In this document: in pieces, positions 1 to 10,489 of the stretch
Layout: each line of letters begins with the position of its first letter
Numbering within the stretch: position 1 is the first letter of the stretch
Notes under the pieces: model-generated
What the model was told of the DNA's origin: nothing
Databases searched by the model: none
What the model saw: the letters and a program-made list of their open reading frames with translations, nothing else
Translations under genes and position numbers: made by a program
Assembly: GCA_963971225.1 (NCBI GenBank)
Contig: OZ020267.1
Span: forward strand, 118,599,891 to 118,663,890
Source: Melieria omissa
Taxonomy: Eukaryota > Arthropoda > Insecta > Diptera > Ulidiidae
Length of the DNA stretch: 64,000 nucleotides
Direction of reading: 5' to 3'

Positions 1-140
1 ACAATCGGCAATGTTTTATTAAATCTTAAATAAACATATTTCAAGTAAAAAATTCGCGTTTCCTTATTATTGTTGTGGCTTTTATACATTTTCTCGCTGA
101 CACTGTTTCGAATAATTCATTAATATTGTACTATTTTCAG

Positions 141-244
141 TTACAAAAAGCCAATCGCTTTGCCAGCCCCCAAATATATAGAACACTTAATGGATTGGAT
201 TGAAACCCAAATAAACAATGAATCAGTTTTCCCAGTTTCGACAG
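141..244 (+). CDS. Mob3: Mob3 internal exon (MOB kinase activator 3-like)
   Basis: The exon follows a polypyrimidine-AG acceptor (ttttcag, ending at 140) and ends at a GT donor (g|gtactt). Its first base completes a codon begun upstream and its last base starts the next one. It encodes [16 protein letters not shown] then [18 protein letters not shown]. This matches the middle of MOB3 proteins, where a KP.AL.AP.Y...LMDWIE.QINNE..FP segment precedes the conserved PFP motif; MOB1 has a different sequence here. MOB3 proteins are non-catalytic Mob/phocein-fold adaptors in the Hippo/NDR kinase network. The 5' exons, including the two zinc-ligand cysteines, lie outside the window. The assignment to MOB3 rather than MOB1/2/4 rests mainly on the next exon. 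Confidence 0.88.
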
Positions 245-370
245 GTACTTAAACGGCTTTCGAAAATTTAATTAAAATTGAAATATTCGCTATCAATAAT
301 TATCAATGTGTATAAAAATAAGAGCAATGGTCAATGGTTATTTTGTGAAATGATTACATGCTATAAAATG

Positions 371-1010
371 ACATATCGCACACACACAACAAAAGTGACA
401 ACTCAAAATTTTTGATTTTTCAGGAAACGCAAGAAACTGTTTTCGAGCTAAATAAACATTTTTTCAAATAACGTATAGACCGTTCAGTAGAAAATTCTTA
501 CAGATTATACTTTATGATAAGTTGCAAACATTTTTTTTTTGGTTTTACACTAGAAAATCCAAAATTTTGAGTTGTGACTGGTTTGATGATATTTTAATTC
601 AATAATTACCGACTTATTTCAAGTTATGCCACTTTTTCTGAATTTAATAATTATAAATGACAGTTGAAAAGTTGAAAGAAACATTTTTAATATTCATAAT
701 TAATTTTAATAATTAAAAATATATACAAAAATTGTCAGAATTTTGCTTAAAATTAACTTTAACAAAAATTTATTTCATCAAGTGACACAATTTGAGTTAG
801 GACTCTTTTGCATTGAGCTGCAGCGATCAAATAGCATCAAACTTCTCACATGAAGAGAGACCTAACTGTATTTTTGCAACAGTTAACAACAACAAAATAT
901 ACTAGCTTTTGCTGATTGGTAGATTTATGCATTGTGCACAGTATTAACACATAAACCCGAAAATGCAAAATTTTGAGTTGTGTCACTTTTGTAGTGCGTG
1001 TGCGATATGT
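371..1010. mobile_element. Palindrome-ended MITE in the Mob3 intron
   Basis: The left end reads ACATATCGCACACACAC and the right end is its inverted near-copy (GTGCGTGTGCGATATGT). The match extends inward through ACAAAAGTGACA and ACTCAAAATTTT, giving terminal inverted repeats of about 45 bp with a few differences. The interior is AT-rich and has no coding potential. It is a 640-bp non-autonomous DNA element lying wholly inside the 813-bp intron. The superfamily is unknown. Confidence 0.7.
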
Positions 1011-1057
1011 AAATATGGATTAAGCAATTACGACAATATTCACAATATATTTTTCAG

Positions 1058-1173
1058 ATGTTCCGTTTCCGAAGGCGTTTTCGGTACTTTGCAGAAAGAT
1101 ACTGACGCGGTTGTTTCGAGTTTTCGTTCATGTTTACATCCATCACTTTGATCGGATAGTCAGCATTGGAGCA
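1058..1173 (+). CDS. Mob3: Mob3 internal exon, core of the Mob domain
   Basis: The acceptor is ttttcag at 1051-1057 and the donor is gca|gtaagt at 1174. The split codon G|AT joins in frame to the exon at 141-244. The exon encodes [16 protein letters not shown] then [18 protein letters not shown]. The block [17 protein letters not shown] is characteristic of MOB3 (MOB1 has RLFRVYAHIYHQHF). The HVYIHH stretch carries the two histidines that, with two upstream cysteines, bind the structural zinc in MOB proteins. The exon ends in phase 0 after GIGA-type sequence (SIGA). The intron before it is 813 bp and contains a palindromic mobile element. Confidence 0.93.
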
Positions 1174-1799
1174 GTAAGTATACTTGTATTGTACTATAGC
1201 ACTACTTTCACAAAATACAGTAGAGTTGAGTTTATGATGTGTGGCATCTTATAAAATTTTGATTAGTTGTGTTGTAATTTATGCCTTGGGCCTGAAATTA
1301 CTCTCTCTTTTACTGCAGTTCTTTAATGGGATTTCAACATCAGTTTTCTCAGTTTATATCGTGTTACACGGTTGGGTAACCATGCAATTTCGAAAATATA
1401 AATGAACACGAATTCGGGGCAAGTAATTAATGTTGTTAATTTCCTTTAACTTTTTATGAGTCATTTTCATAGAGAAGATTCAAATGAATTAATGGAAAAC
1501 CGGGGAAAGATTTCGAGCTTGCTGCTACGTTTCTTCACAAAATATAAGCAGATTTGGTTTAAAAATAATGTGTATGGGAATAATTGACTTACTTATCCCT
1601 TTAAAGTGATACATAAATGCATATGCACACGCACATACATATGTGAATGGAGTGTTACCAGATTAAAATTTGGCTTGGGATGAGAATACCGTAAAAATTA
1701 AAGTTTGGGCCCGGAAAAAATGGTAGTTTATCATGAGATCGTAGTTGAGGTTTACAAGCATACGAACAGATTTCTTAAATCGTTGAGCCCTATTGTATA

Positions 1800-2579
1800 G
1801 TAGTGGGCACGCAGGATTTTATTTCGGGGAGGGTTTTGTGTAAATTGTTTGAGAACTTTGAAATAGAATACAATTTAGATGTAGAAAATGTTTAGCTGTA
1901 GACAATTTATCCCTTTCATTTGATAACATATCTTCATGATTGCACAACCGCAAATATTTAGAAAAATATTTGAAATGTGTATGTTCCTAAAATTTTAAAG
2001 TCCTTTAAAAAGGACTTTGGGTCAGATAATGAAAAACTTAATATATCTTTCATCTTAGATTTTAAAACCAAAAGAGATAATTAATTTTATGTATAAAAAA
2101 ACATTCAAAAATGTATGATTTTTGAAAATGTTCGAAACATTCACTTTTTTACAACTTTCACCGTGAGTCATTTCTCCGAATTTCATCTGATTTGAACAAT
2201 CAGGATATCTCCGGAAAGGCTAAGGTATTATCTTCTGATCAACCGATCATTTGTGTAAGTCAGATGATTCGTTTACGAGATATGTGCTCATAACTTAAAC
2301 AACAGGGAAAAAACGAAGATTCGAAACGCTCAAACGATCGAAAACGTTTCATACAAAAATTTGTTGATCTTCAGTTTCGTGTTCAGCGGCCCAAAGTTAG
2401 TCTAGAAAATACTTAAATTTTTAGGTGAATTTTTTTCGAGTACCGTTATTGACGATTGAATATTGATAATTGAATATATTTCCGACGATTATAAATTAAA
2501 TTTCTGTACTAACTAAAAGATATTTTGGGGGGGAGGGTTGAAACCCCAAAAACCATCCCCTGTGTGCGCCACTGAGTAG
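1800..2579. mobile_element. Degenerate DNA-transposon relic in the second Mob3 intron
   Basis: The left end (AGTGGGCACGCAGGATTTTA, followed by a GGGGAGGG run) is imperfectly inverted at the right end (CCCTGTGTGCGCCACTGAG). A similar end occurs at about 56240-56270 (GAAATCCTGTGTGCGCCGG). The interior at about 1985-2440 is related to 26140-26660, sharing phrases such as GGCTAAGGTATTATCTTC and CAAAGTTAGTCTAGAAAA. It has no intact coding sequence, and the boundaries are approximate. Confidence 0.45.
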
Positions 2580-2829
2580 TAACCAGTTGACAGTCGGACA
2601 AAAGAATACCACCGACTCTTCAGAATTGAACTAAGAAAAGATGTACGAAATTGTACCCCAATCAACCAGAAATTCTATTATCCGGAATGCTTCTCGTCTA
2701 GACCATACCGAATAATTGAGGTTCGAATGTATATAAGGTTTTTATGATGAGAGGTTCATAAGTTCGTCCTTTTCAAATTTTTTAGTACAGATTTGATAAT
2801 AACAAAAATATGTGTTCTTTTATTTTTAG

Positions 2830-2955
2830 GAAGCACACGTGAATGCTTGTTATAAACACTTTTATTATTTTGTGCAGGAGTTCGATTTAATAAGCAGTAA
2901 AGAGCTGGAACCACTACATGAAATGACGTCACGTATATGCAAAGATAAAGATTAA
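2830..2955 (+). CDS. Mob3: Mob3 terminal coding exon with stop
   Basis: The acceptor is tatttttag ending at 2829. The exon is in phase 0 and encodes [20 protein letters not shown], then [21 protein letters not shown] and a TAA stop. The [29 protein letters not shown] pattern is the typical MOB3 C-terminus, and length and stop position fit the family. The three exons together give 116 residues of continuous MOB3-like protein. The exon is separated from the previous one by a 1,656-bp intron containing repeat relics. Confidence 0.93.
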   Translation, partial: EAHVNACYKHFYYFVQEFDLISSKELEPLHEMTSRICKDKD

Positions 2956-3015
2956 GTTATTTTAATCCCTATGTAATTTATTCCTTATTTTAGTTATGTA
3001 ATAATTTGTATTTAA

Positions 3016-3021
3016 AATAAA
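3016..3021 (+). terminator. Mob3: Poly(A) signal AATAAA of Mob3
   Basis: AATAAA lies 61 bases after the Mob3 stop codon in AT-rich sequence. It is the only canonical hexamer between the stop and the LINE that begins at 3043, so the Mob3 3' UTR is short. Confidence 0.7.
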
Positions 3022-3042
3022 ACTGTTTAGAGTTAATGCGAA

Positions 3043-6000
3043 GTCTCCCACAAGTCTCCCTACAGGCTCCTAAACGGCAGAGGTCGAAGGAGCCTCCGCA
3101 GCTAGCGTCTCAGGCCACCAAGAAGCCGAGACTGGCGTTCGCGGTGGCAAGACCTGCACGGTTATTTAGCGAGACCATCAAAGATAACCTGCTGTAGGCG
3201 GTGATCGACTCCACCAACGGAGACGCCACCATCTCTCCGGAGAACTGGAATGGCGCAAATGGCCCTCTTGAGGGTCTACGATGACGTCCTGGCTGCCAAT
3301 CCAGGCCCGCCCCCCAGGTGTAGGGATGCCGGTTGGCACCATGGTTTCGATCCTCCATCGAGGTTGCTGTGGAGCGCAGTTGCAGCATTCAACGCGCGTG
3401 GCATTCCGGTGATAATTGGAGCGAATGCCAACGCTGGTTACAGCTGAACCGGACAGATCTTTCTTCCGTAATCGAATGAGTACGAACTGGAATTTGTTCC
3501 GTTCTACACTCATGTTCAATCTCAACCCTTCTCCGCCGCTACTCTGTTGTCCTGAAGACATTGAGTCTGCGGTTTGTAACTAGAGCAATCTGCGACGCCT
3601 CTCAGGCGTCCTGCAAACCTCGTATCGTCCGCTGTAAACCGAAGCCACCGTGGTGGAATAGGGAAATCGCTGAGTTACGTCAAGCATGCAGGAGGTCCTT
3701 TAACGCTGCCAAAAGATCAAGCATCTGGAATAGGGAAGGTTCTACCCTTCGGGCCTTTAAACTCGCTGTTAGAAAAGAGAATCCTGCGGTACTTTCTGCG
3801 GTAGCATCGAGAGCGTAAATGATGTCGGCCGACTCCGCAGGATTCTAAACCGCTCTCCCACAATACACACGTCTATTCAGATGACTAATGGAAGATGTAC
3901 GGAGTGCAATCAGGAGACATTGGAAGCTCTGCGACTCTCACTTCCCGGGTAGCTCGGACGCATCCATCGGAGGAGGTCTAGAAGGCGATCCTGCTTCAAG
4001 GTTTCCCTCAGGTGATGTTAGTGAAAACTTAGTCATCTGGGCAATCGGGACATTCCAGCCTTTTAAATCACCAGGGCCGGATGACATTATTCCTGTAGAG
4101 CTCCAAGAGGGCTCGGTATGGGTGGTGCCTTGGCTCTGTCCGATTTTCAGGGCTTGCCTGGAGTGGGGATATGTCCCTCGTTTTTATGCCCAAGGCGGGG
4201 AAAACGACGCGCGCTAAGCCCAACCACTTCAGACCCATTAGCCTCTCATCCTTTCTCCTGAAGACGTTGGAGATTATTCTAGATCTTCACCTCAGGAGCA
4301 CTATTGATCCTGGTCTGGTTTCAGAATACCAACACGCCTATACTCGGGGCAGATCTATTGAATCAGCGCTACACTCCCTTGTAGGCTTTATCGAGAAATC
4401 ATAAGCCTTCAAGGAGTACTCACTAGTGTCATTCCTGGATATCGAGGGGTCGTTTAACAATATGCGCCCTCAAGCGATCGGGAATGCCTTGACCGAATTG
4501 AATGTCGACAACAAGCTCATAAGCTTTGTGAGCATACTACTACGAAACCGCTCCATCAGGTATACTTTGGGAACGGCCAACGTCCATAGGAGCCCCGCAA
4601 GGGGGGCTCCTCTCACCGCTACTGGAACCTCACCCTAAATAAACTCCTCTCGGACCTTGCCCGTTCGGGCTGCAAGGTCGTGGCCTATGCTGATGATCTT
4701 GCTATTGGTATTGCAGGCAAACATCTCAGCACCCTCTCTGAGAGGATGTGCTATTCACTGGGGAAGCTTTCCGCATGGTGTGCGGAGTGCGGCTTGAAGG
4801 CCAACCCTAGCAAGATGGAACTTGTACTGTTCAATAGGAAGTACAAGATCCCAGACTTTCGTCTTCCACGCCTCGAAGGCACCGAGCTCAGATTAAGTAG
4901 CGAGGTGGAGATACCAGCGGCTGATACTCGATTCCAAGCTCACTTGGAACGCAAATATCATCGAAAAGGTCCGGAAGGCATACGGCGCAATCTACTGCTG
5001 TAAGAGGACTGAGCAAAATGGGGTTTACAACCACGCGTCATTTCCTGGCTATATACAGCTGTAGTGGAGCCGGTCTTCCTTTATGGGGCTGTTGTATGGT
5101 GGCCGGCGGCCAGCCGCTCAACAAACCTGAAACAGCTTGATAAAATTAGGCGACTTGCCTCCGTCCTCATCACTGGGGCTATCCGCTCCACTCCTACAAG
5201 GGCGCTATACACTCCTAAACTGGATCCCATCTGACCTTCTGATCAGACAGTCAGCTAAGTTGTCCGCTTAATCCCCATAAGCATATGGTATTCTCGGGCA
5301 GGAGAAACAAACCTCCGTAGACATTAATAATGCAGTCTATACCCCTGTTGTGGCGCATGGGTTTTCCACGAAAATTCCCAGTAGGGTGGACTGACAACAG
5401 GGCGAATGTTTGGTCCCAAATTCAGTGGAAGTCTTCACCGACGGCTCGAAGCTGGAAAATAAGGTTGGTTGTGGTGTCTTCTGTAAGGCACTAGGGCAAC
5501 ACCCTGCCTGCCGGACCACTGTAGCGTCTGATATCATGGCGATACTGATATCAGCTGAGCGGTTACGTGAGCTTTGTTTCGCTTCCTCCCGTATAAACAT
5601 TTTTTCCGATAACCAGGCGGCGATCAAGGTACTTGCGGGTGCTTACACCACCTCAAAACTAGTCTCCCGGTGCCGAACCGCTCTCAACAACCTTTCGGAG
5701 CGCAAAGAGGTTCACTTACAATGGGTCCCTGCTCACAGGGGTATCACCAGCAATTGCGAGGCAGATGAGCTTGCCAGAAATGGCACCACGCGGCCGGACG
5801 TAATTGAATCCGTAGGTACACCGATAGCGTCGGTCAAATTAAGCACCAATTAGGCTTATCTACGCCTGTCAAACAGGTCATGGGCGGAAGAAAGCGCTTT
5901 CAGGATCACGACTGGGTCTCCCATTCAACGAGCACTGCCGTAGTTGCTATTCGGAGGAGAGCGTTGCACACCTTAGGTGCCACTGCCCGGCCTTAGCCAA

Positions 6001-6224
6001 GACAAAGCTTCGCCACCTAGGTGTCCCGTTTCTGGTTGATCTACCAAAGCTGTTGACCATCTATATTAGCGGCATAGCCCGCTTCATTAGGGAATCGCGG
6101 TGGATTTCCTCCACCTTCCGGGGGTGTGACTAGCTGTGGGGTCAGCCACTTTTTTCACTGTGGTAACACAACGGGCCTATCTTTGGCCTATGTGAGCTCC
6201 TAAGCTGCCACCCTAACCTAACCC
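3043..6224 (+). mobile_element. LINE-1 of this window: decayed non-LTR retrotransposon with RNase H
   Basis: The element is flanked by an 8-bp direct repeat AATGCGAA (3035-3042 and 6225-6232), a credible target-site duplication. The order on the + strand is endonuclease remnant, reverse transcriptase, RNase H, short 3' UTR and a CCTAA-type tail, which fits the I/LOA/R1 group of LINEs that carry RNase H. The copy is 5'-truncated and full of stops and frameshifts. It begins 21 bp after the Mob3 poly(A) signal. Its last ~65 bp (from GTGGTAACACAACGGGCC at 6160) resemble the tail of SINE family A. Confidence 0.88.
3250..6130 (+). pseudogene. Broken endonuclease/reverse transcriptase/RNase H frame of LINE-1
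   Basis: Recognisable pieces in order are: an endonuclease scrap (GIPVIIGANANAG, 3390-3445); the inter-domain PWWNREIAELRQACRRSFN (about 3640-3700); RT motifs SPGPDDIIPVEL (about 4065), FRPISLSSFLLKTLE (about 4225), FLDIEGSFNNM (about 4430) and MAYADDLAIGIAG (4680); and RNase H with VFTDGSKLENKVG (about 5420), FSDNQAAIKVL (about 5600), LQWVPAHRGI (about 5720) and ADELARNG (about 5765). The pieces lie in different frames or are separated by stops, for example after FIEKS at 4402. Much of the endonuclease is missing. The copy cannot make a functional protein. Confidence 0.85.
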
Positions 6225-6284
6225 AATGCGAACATGGGTTGGAGAAGTCTTAATGCTATATTACAAAGTTACTCAACCTCCTAA

Positions 6285-6682
6285 GCCGGCCTCGATAGTC
6301 AAGCGGGTAGCGCGCTGGCTTCTCATACCAAAGGCTCTAGGTTCGATTCCTGGCTCGGGCTGGTGAACAACTCATCTACTTCTATCGCTATCCACATGAA
6401 GGGAATGAGAATTACAAGAATCGCACAAGTGCGCTCTTGGCAGGCAATGGCAAAACCTCCAAGTGTGAACGAAAAACTGCCAATCGCCGTTCGGATTCGG
6501 CGTTAAACTGTAGGTCCCCTCCCCCTTTCCCCATCCGCTTGAAATGTGTGCTGTAACACATGTTGGCAAAACAGTGTTGCATACACAGTTTAAAAAAGGG
6601 TGGAATTTGTGGTATCACAATGGGCCTTTCAGGCCTCCGAGTGTGTCTCTCATAGAGGCAGCCACCGCAACCTAACCTAACC
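6285..6682 (+). mobile_element. SINE family A, copy A1 (complete, tRNA-derived)
   Basis: This copy is delimited by a perfect 15-bp target duplication TACTCAACCTCCTAA (6270-6284, 6683-6697). The head resembles a tRNA: A-box-like TAGTCAAGCGGGTAGCGCG and B-box GGTTCGATTCC, with an anticodon-loop-like TCTCATA as in Met-tRNA, which would give a Pol III promoter. A unique body follows, then a tail starting GTGGTATCACAATGGGCC (6609) and ending in CCTAACCTAACC. At 398 bp it is the reference copy here. The tail is shared with LINE-1 and LINE-2. Confidence 0.9.
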
Positions 6683-6697
6683 TACTCAACCTCCTAA

Positions 6698-7572
6698 ATA
6701 TGTTCGGTCGGATTTGGTATGCGATGTTTTTGTGAAGAGAGCCGTAGGCGGCTTGCATTCTTCTATGTTCTGCACTGGTGTAAGTGTGTATACAAAATTA
6801 TATAATTGCACTGCTTTACAAAATATGGAGTCATCAATGGCTTCTGAAAAAAGCTAATGTCACTCCACTCTCAGGAAAGCTTTTTCAATTTCGCTTTTCG
6901 TACTCACAAGTTTGTTAATTTAATGTTATTCTCACAATCCTCAAGCTTCTTAGGGCAAATAGATTCTTTCTCTTTCCTTTTTTCGTGATATAATTCGAGG
7001 TTCTATTCCTTGCTTTTCTTTTGAGCTTAATTGACCCGACTGTTCTTGCCTGTGCACTACGTCGTTGCGATATACAAGCTATTATAGGTCTAGTTATGCC
7101 TTTAAGGCTCCTTAGGTTGGAGCACTCTGGATTCAACAAGATATAAGGTTTAGTAAGCTTAGATAAACATGAACTATTTGAATTTACAATTCAAATGGAT
7201 CAATTACAGTAAGTTGTGATAATGTGATTGTGTTTATTTAGTTGTCGTCGCGGATCGCGTGGTGTCGTCGCCGGAGGTAGGATGATAAGTGGTGTGACTG
7301 TATAAGAGTGAGGATAACGGGTGATGGTAAGTAGGGGTAAGGCATATGGGAAATGCAGAAAGACAAATATGTAGAAGGAAGTATGCTTATAGTTGTAGGT
7401 GGTGCGCGGTGGCGGCTTGCAGCGACGTGAACATCTTGGGGCCAGATGCACTCGTGCATTTAAAAGACCCCCCTCAACTCCGTCAAGGACTTGATGGCCT
7501 GTCTCAACAGCGTCTGGGCCTTGCGTCCCCGTAGGTGGCTGGTGGTGATTCCCTGGTGAGCAGAACTTGAAC
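6698..7572. other. No gene recognised
   Basis: The left part is AT-rich. A GC-rich block at about 7380-7560 stands out from its surroundings and could be a scrap of mobile-element coding sequence, but no domain is recognisable in any frame. Confidence 0.4.
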
Positions 7573-8304
7573 CCAAGGTATATTAACAAGGTACGCCAGG
7601 CTGGGAGCAGCAGCTTTAAATGTCTCTCTTCACCCTCTTATTCGTGAACGGTGGCTCTTTTTGTAGAACAAAGAACCTACTATTAGTGTTGATATTGTTT
7701 GTACAACTATACTTTTGTGTACAGATTTGGGTAACATTGTAAAATACATATACGCGAAATATAGCCCATGACACCAGCCTGATACGCACTAAAATATATT
7801 GTGGAATGAATACAAATGAAAGAATGAAATAAATTGAAATTGAAAATTTTATGTATTAGCAATTTCTGCGAAATTGTATGTTCTTTTCCTAATTCTGTTC
7901 AGCTTGCTGAAGAAGTAAAACAACTTTATTTTAATGTAGAATGTATTTTAGAATAAGGAACTTAAACAAAAATTGAAAACAAAAACAATTGGGAAAAAGA
8001 TTTTACGTAAATAAAAAATTATCAAAAACTCTTCCATAGAAATTTACACTACATTTTTATTTTTGAATGGGCAAAAAATGAATAAGACATTCAGCGACAC
8101 TATAACAATTAATACCAAATTATCTTTGTGGCATTCTATTAAAACTAACTAATTATAACATTTGTCCTACATAAACGCAGTTTCTAGGGTTTGAAGAACA
8201 AATACTAAAAGATGCAACCAACAATTCAACAAAAAGCAACTCTGATTTGGCCCCCTTATTTTCACAGCTCTCTGAGCCTGGCGTACCTTGTTAATATACC
8301 TTGG
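7573..8304. mobile_element. MITE with 30-bp perfect terminal inverted repeats
   Basis: The left end CCAAGGTATATTAACAAGGT, followed by ACGCCAGGCT, is exactly inverted at the right end (8275-8304). The interior is AT-rich and non-coding. Length is 732 bp. No target duplication is clear. The inner TIR core TAACAAGGTACGCC resembles the ends of the element at 20908-22886. Confidence 0.8.
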
Positions 8305-8329
8305 TTTTAACCTGTAAGAAAAAACACAT

Positions 8330-8639
8330 ATCGAATTATATCACATGTGAAGTGCTTTTACAAAGTTTGAAGTCAAAAGGCCCAAAAAATCATGTTTCTC
8401 CATATAAACTTTAAACCCTTACGTTATAATTTTCACATAAATAAAAACACGTCTTTAATTAGTTTTTTATTTCAAGTGTATTCACCAATTTTGAAGTCAA
8501 TAGGCCTATATTTTTTTTCATTAACCCATTGGTAAATGTTCTTGTTTCGAAAAATTTAAAAATACGTGTAAAATTATTTTTAATTTATAGTATTATTGCC
8601 AAGTTTGAAATCAATTAGCCTATTAAATCACATTTTTTC
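8330..8639. repeat. Diverged repeat shared with 25460-25620 and 42120-42745
   Basis: Phrases such as ATCATGTTTCTC, followed by TTGAACCCTT-like and GTTTGAAATCAATTAGCC-like sequence, recur in the other two places in similar order. No coding potential is seen. The type of repeat is unknown. Confidence 0.45.
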
Positions 8640-8962
8640 GTAATAATAATAATAATTGACTGGCACGACAGCCCGCTTACGCGAGACTAAGGCCTAGCTT
8701 CCCGCAACCACCCGTGTTATGCGTGTGGAAGGGACCTACAGTTTTATGCCGGTTCCGAACGGCAGGTTGGGAGCTTTTTCATAGGCAATTTTTACTCTCA
8801 GAGGTTTGCCATTTCCAGCTGAGAGGACAGCCACCGAAAGAGAAAACGAGTTTCCCGTTATTTTTTTTAGGTGTTATTACAGGCAGTATTTGAACCTGCG
8901 GTTGCTGCCTTTTGACTCGTTGTCCAACGCACTAACCAACTGAGCCACGGTGGCTGCTGCGG
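8640..8962 (-). mobile_element. SINE family B, copy B1
   Basis: The tRNA-like head is at the right end. Read on the minus strand it is GTGGCTCAGTTGGTTAGTGC (A box), then a B-box-like GGTTCAAATACTGCC. The tail at the left is (AAT)n. A 9-bp direct repeat CATTTTTTC (8631-8639, 8963-8971) flanks the copy. The body contains the family signatures CCTACAGTTTTATGCCGGTT and GAGCTTTTTCATAGGC. Confidence 0.85.
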
Positions 8963-8984
8963 CATTTTTTCATACACTGCTTTA

Positions 8985-10121
8985 ATATAGCGTTCAAACT
9001 GACTCATTTAAACTAGTTTAAGGGAAAAGAGCTTTTTGTTTAACACAACCGTCCAGACTGCTCAATGGAGTTTAATTTGACAGCTGTTTGGTTACAAACA
9101 ACAAATAAATATTTTTGTGAACAGCACATCAGCATGTTTCGAGCGAAATATTGGTGCATATTTCACAATCCACGGCAACGTACGCAACTTTGTTCAGATA
9201 TTAGACCCCTTGTATTCAGATGCCATAAAAAGGCGATGAATGGAACGAAAGCAGTGCGAGCAAAACGATTATTTTCATTCATTTAAAATTTTTCAAATTT
9301 TCAATTTTTGTTTGGTTTTGATGATATGACAGCTGAATTTGCAGGGATGTTTTTTCTGGTGTGTGTTTAGTTTAGTACAAAAAAGCTTTTTCATAGAAAG
9401 CTTTCGGATGCAACCCTGCGTTAAACTCATTTCAAAACATGTTAAATGGTTTAATACTACGTTTACATTGAGCCCAAATGCGTGATTTGGGCAAAAATTC
9501 TCAAATGCGAAGCCAAATCACGCATTTCCCCATACAAATTCAAATCGACGAAATGACTCATTTCAACAAAACGACGAAGCAAATGCGATAAAACATGACC
9601 AATTTTATCGAACGCATCACAAAATGAAAGCCCTTTCAAAATCTTCAAAAGCTTTTGTTCTTTTTGACAGTTCAAAATCAAAACAAACGAAATTTTGGAA
9701 ATTTTGAATGGAAATTTTCGTCTGCTTCAAATATGTAAAATATGCTTAGCATGTAAGGTATGTAATATATTTGTACTCAATTATGGCAGTGTGTGGAACA
9801 TAGAGGCAGCAAGAAAACAACCAATTCTTTAGTCAGTAGCCGGAGAAGCGCTGATCTATGCGCTGCGGCAAGAGGACATGAGCATTGAGCATTTGACATT
9901 AGCTGCCAAACAAAATCCAAATGCAATGCGAATGAGGCAATGTAAACACTTTGAAATGACTCATCTCAAACTACGCATTTGGGCTCAATGTAAACGTAGT
10001 ATAAGACATTTAATTTCCAACAACAATTGCATGCGAATAAACAGGTTTTCGAACTGGTTTTGTTCATTTAACTTGTTTAAGTACACTAAACACGTTTAAG
10101 TCGTCAGTTTGAACGCCATAT
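8985..10121. mobile_element. Outer DNA element split by a nested MITE
   Basis: The left end ATATAGCGTTCAAACTGAC is matched by an inverted copy at the right (GTCAGTTTGAACGCCATAT), with further ACTAGTTTAA/ACGTTTAAG-like symmetry inside. Without the nested element at 9455-10001 it is about 590 bp. No transposase is recognisable. The superfamily is unknown. Confidence 0.6.
9455..10001. mobile_element. Nested MITE, probably PIF/Harbinger type
   Basis: Both ends carry a 29-bp perfect inverted repeat beginning TACTACGTTTACATTGAGCC. The 3-bp direct repeat TAA flanks it (9452-9454, 10002-10004), as expected for PIF/Harbinger elements. At 547 bp it has no intact transposase. It interrupts the element at 8985-10121. 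Confidence 0.78.
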
Positions 10122-10489
10122 AAAACATGTTTTGCTCCTTCAGAACCCAAGTTACGAAAAATCCCATCTTAGCGGAGGTTCATTTTTTTAAATGTACCTA
10201 CAGTTTAAATTTTTTGTCTGTAGTTTCAGTGGTTTGGGCTGGGCGATAATGAACCAGTCAGTCATTCGGGACAGTTAAGACACTGACGCGACAAGACGTT
10301 TTCTTTTGATACGGCTGCGTTGAGTCGAAAGTTGATTTATCCACCTCAACTCAGGCTTATTCGTTTCTTTCGATTGTGCTCAAAAACAAAACCCAGTAAA
10401 TTTTCGTCAACGACGCTCTACATTAGAAGTAGTAGTAGCTATTTACCTTATGATCAAAAAAGAACGAAAAGAAGAAACAAAAGTTTAAT

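Noticed and set aside
6285..6362. tRNA-like head with A and B boxes
   Set aside because: The tRNA fold is imperfect, the sequence is followed by a SINE body and flanked by a target duplication, and similar heads occur at 19470, 35150 and 52782. It is a SINE head, not a tRNA gene.
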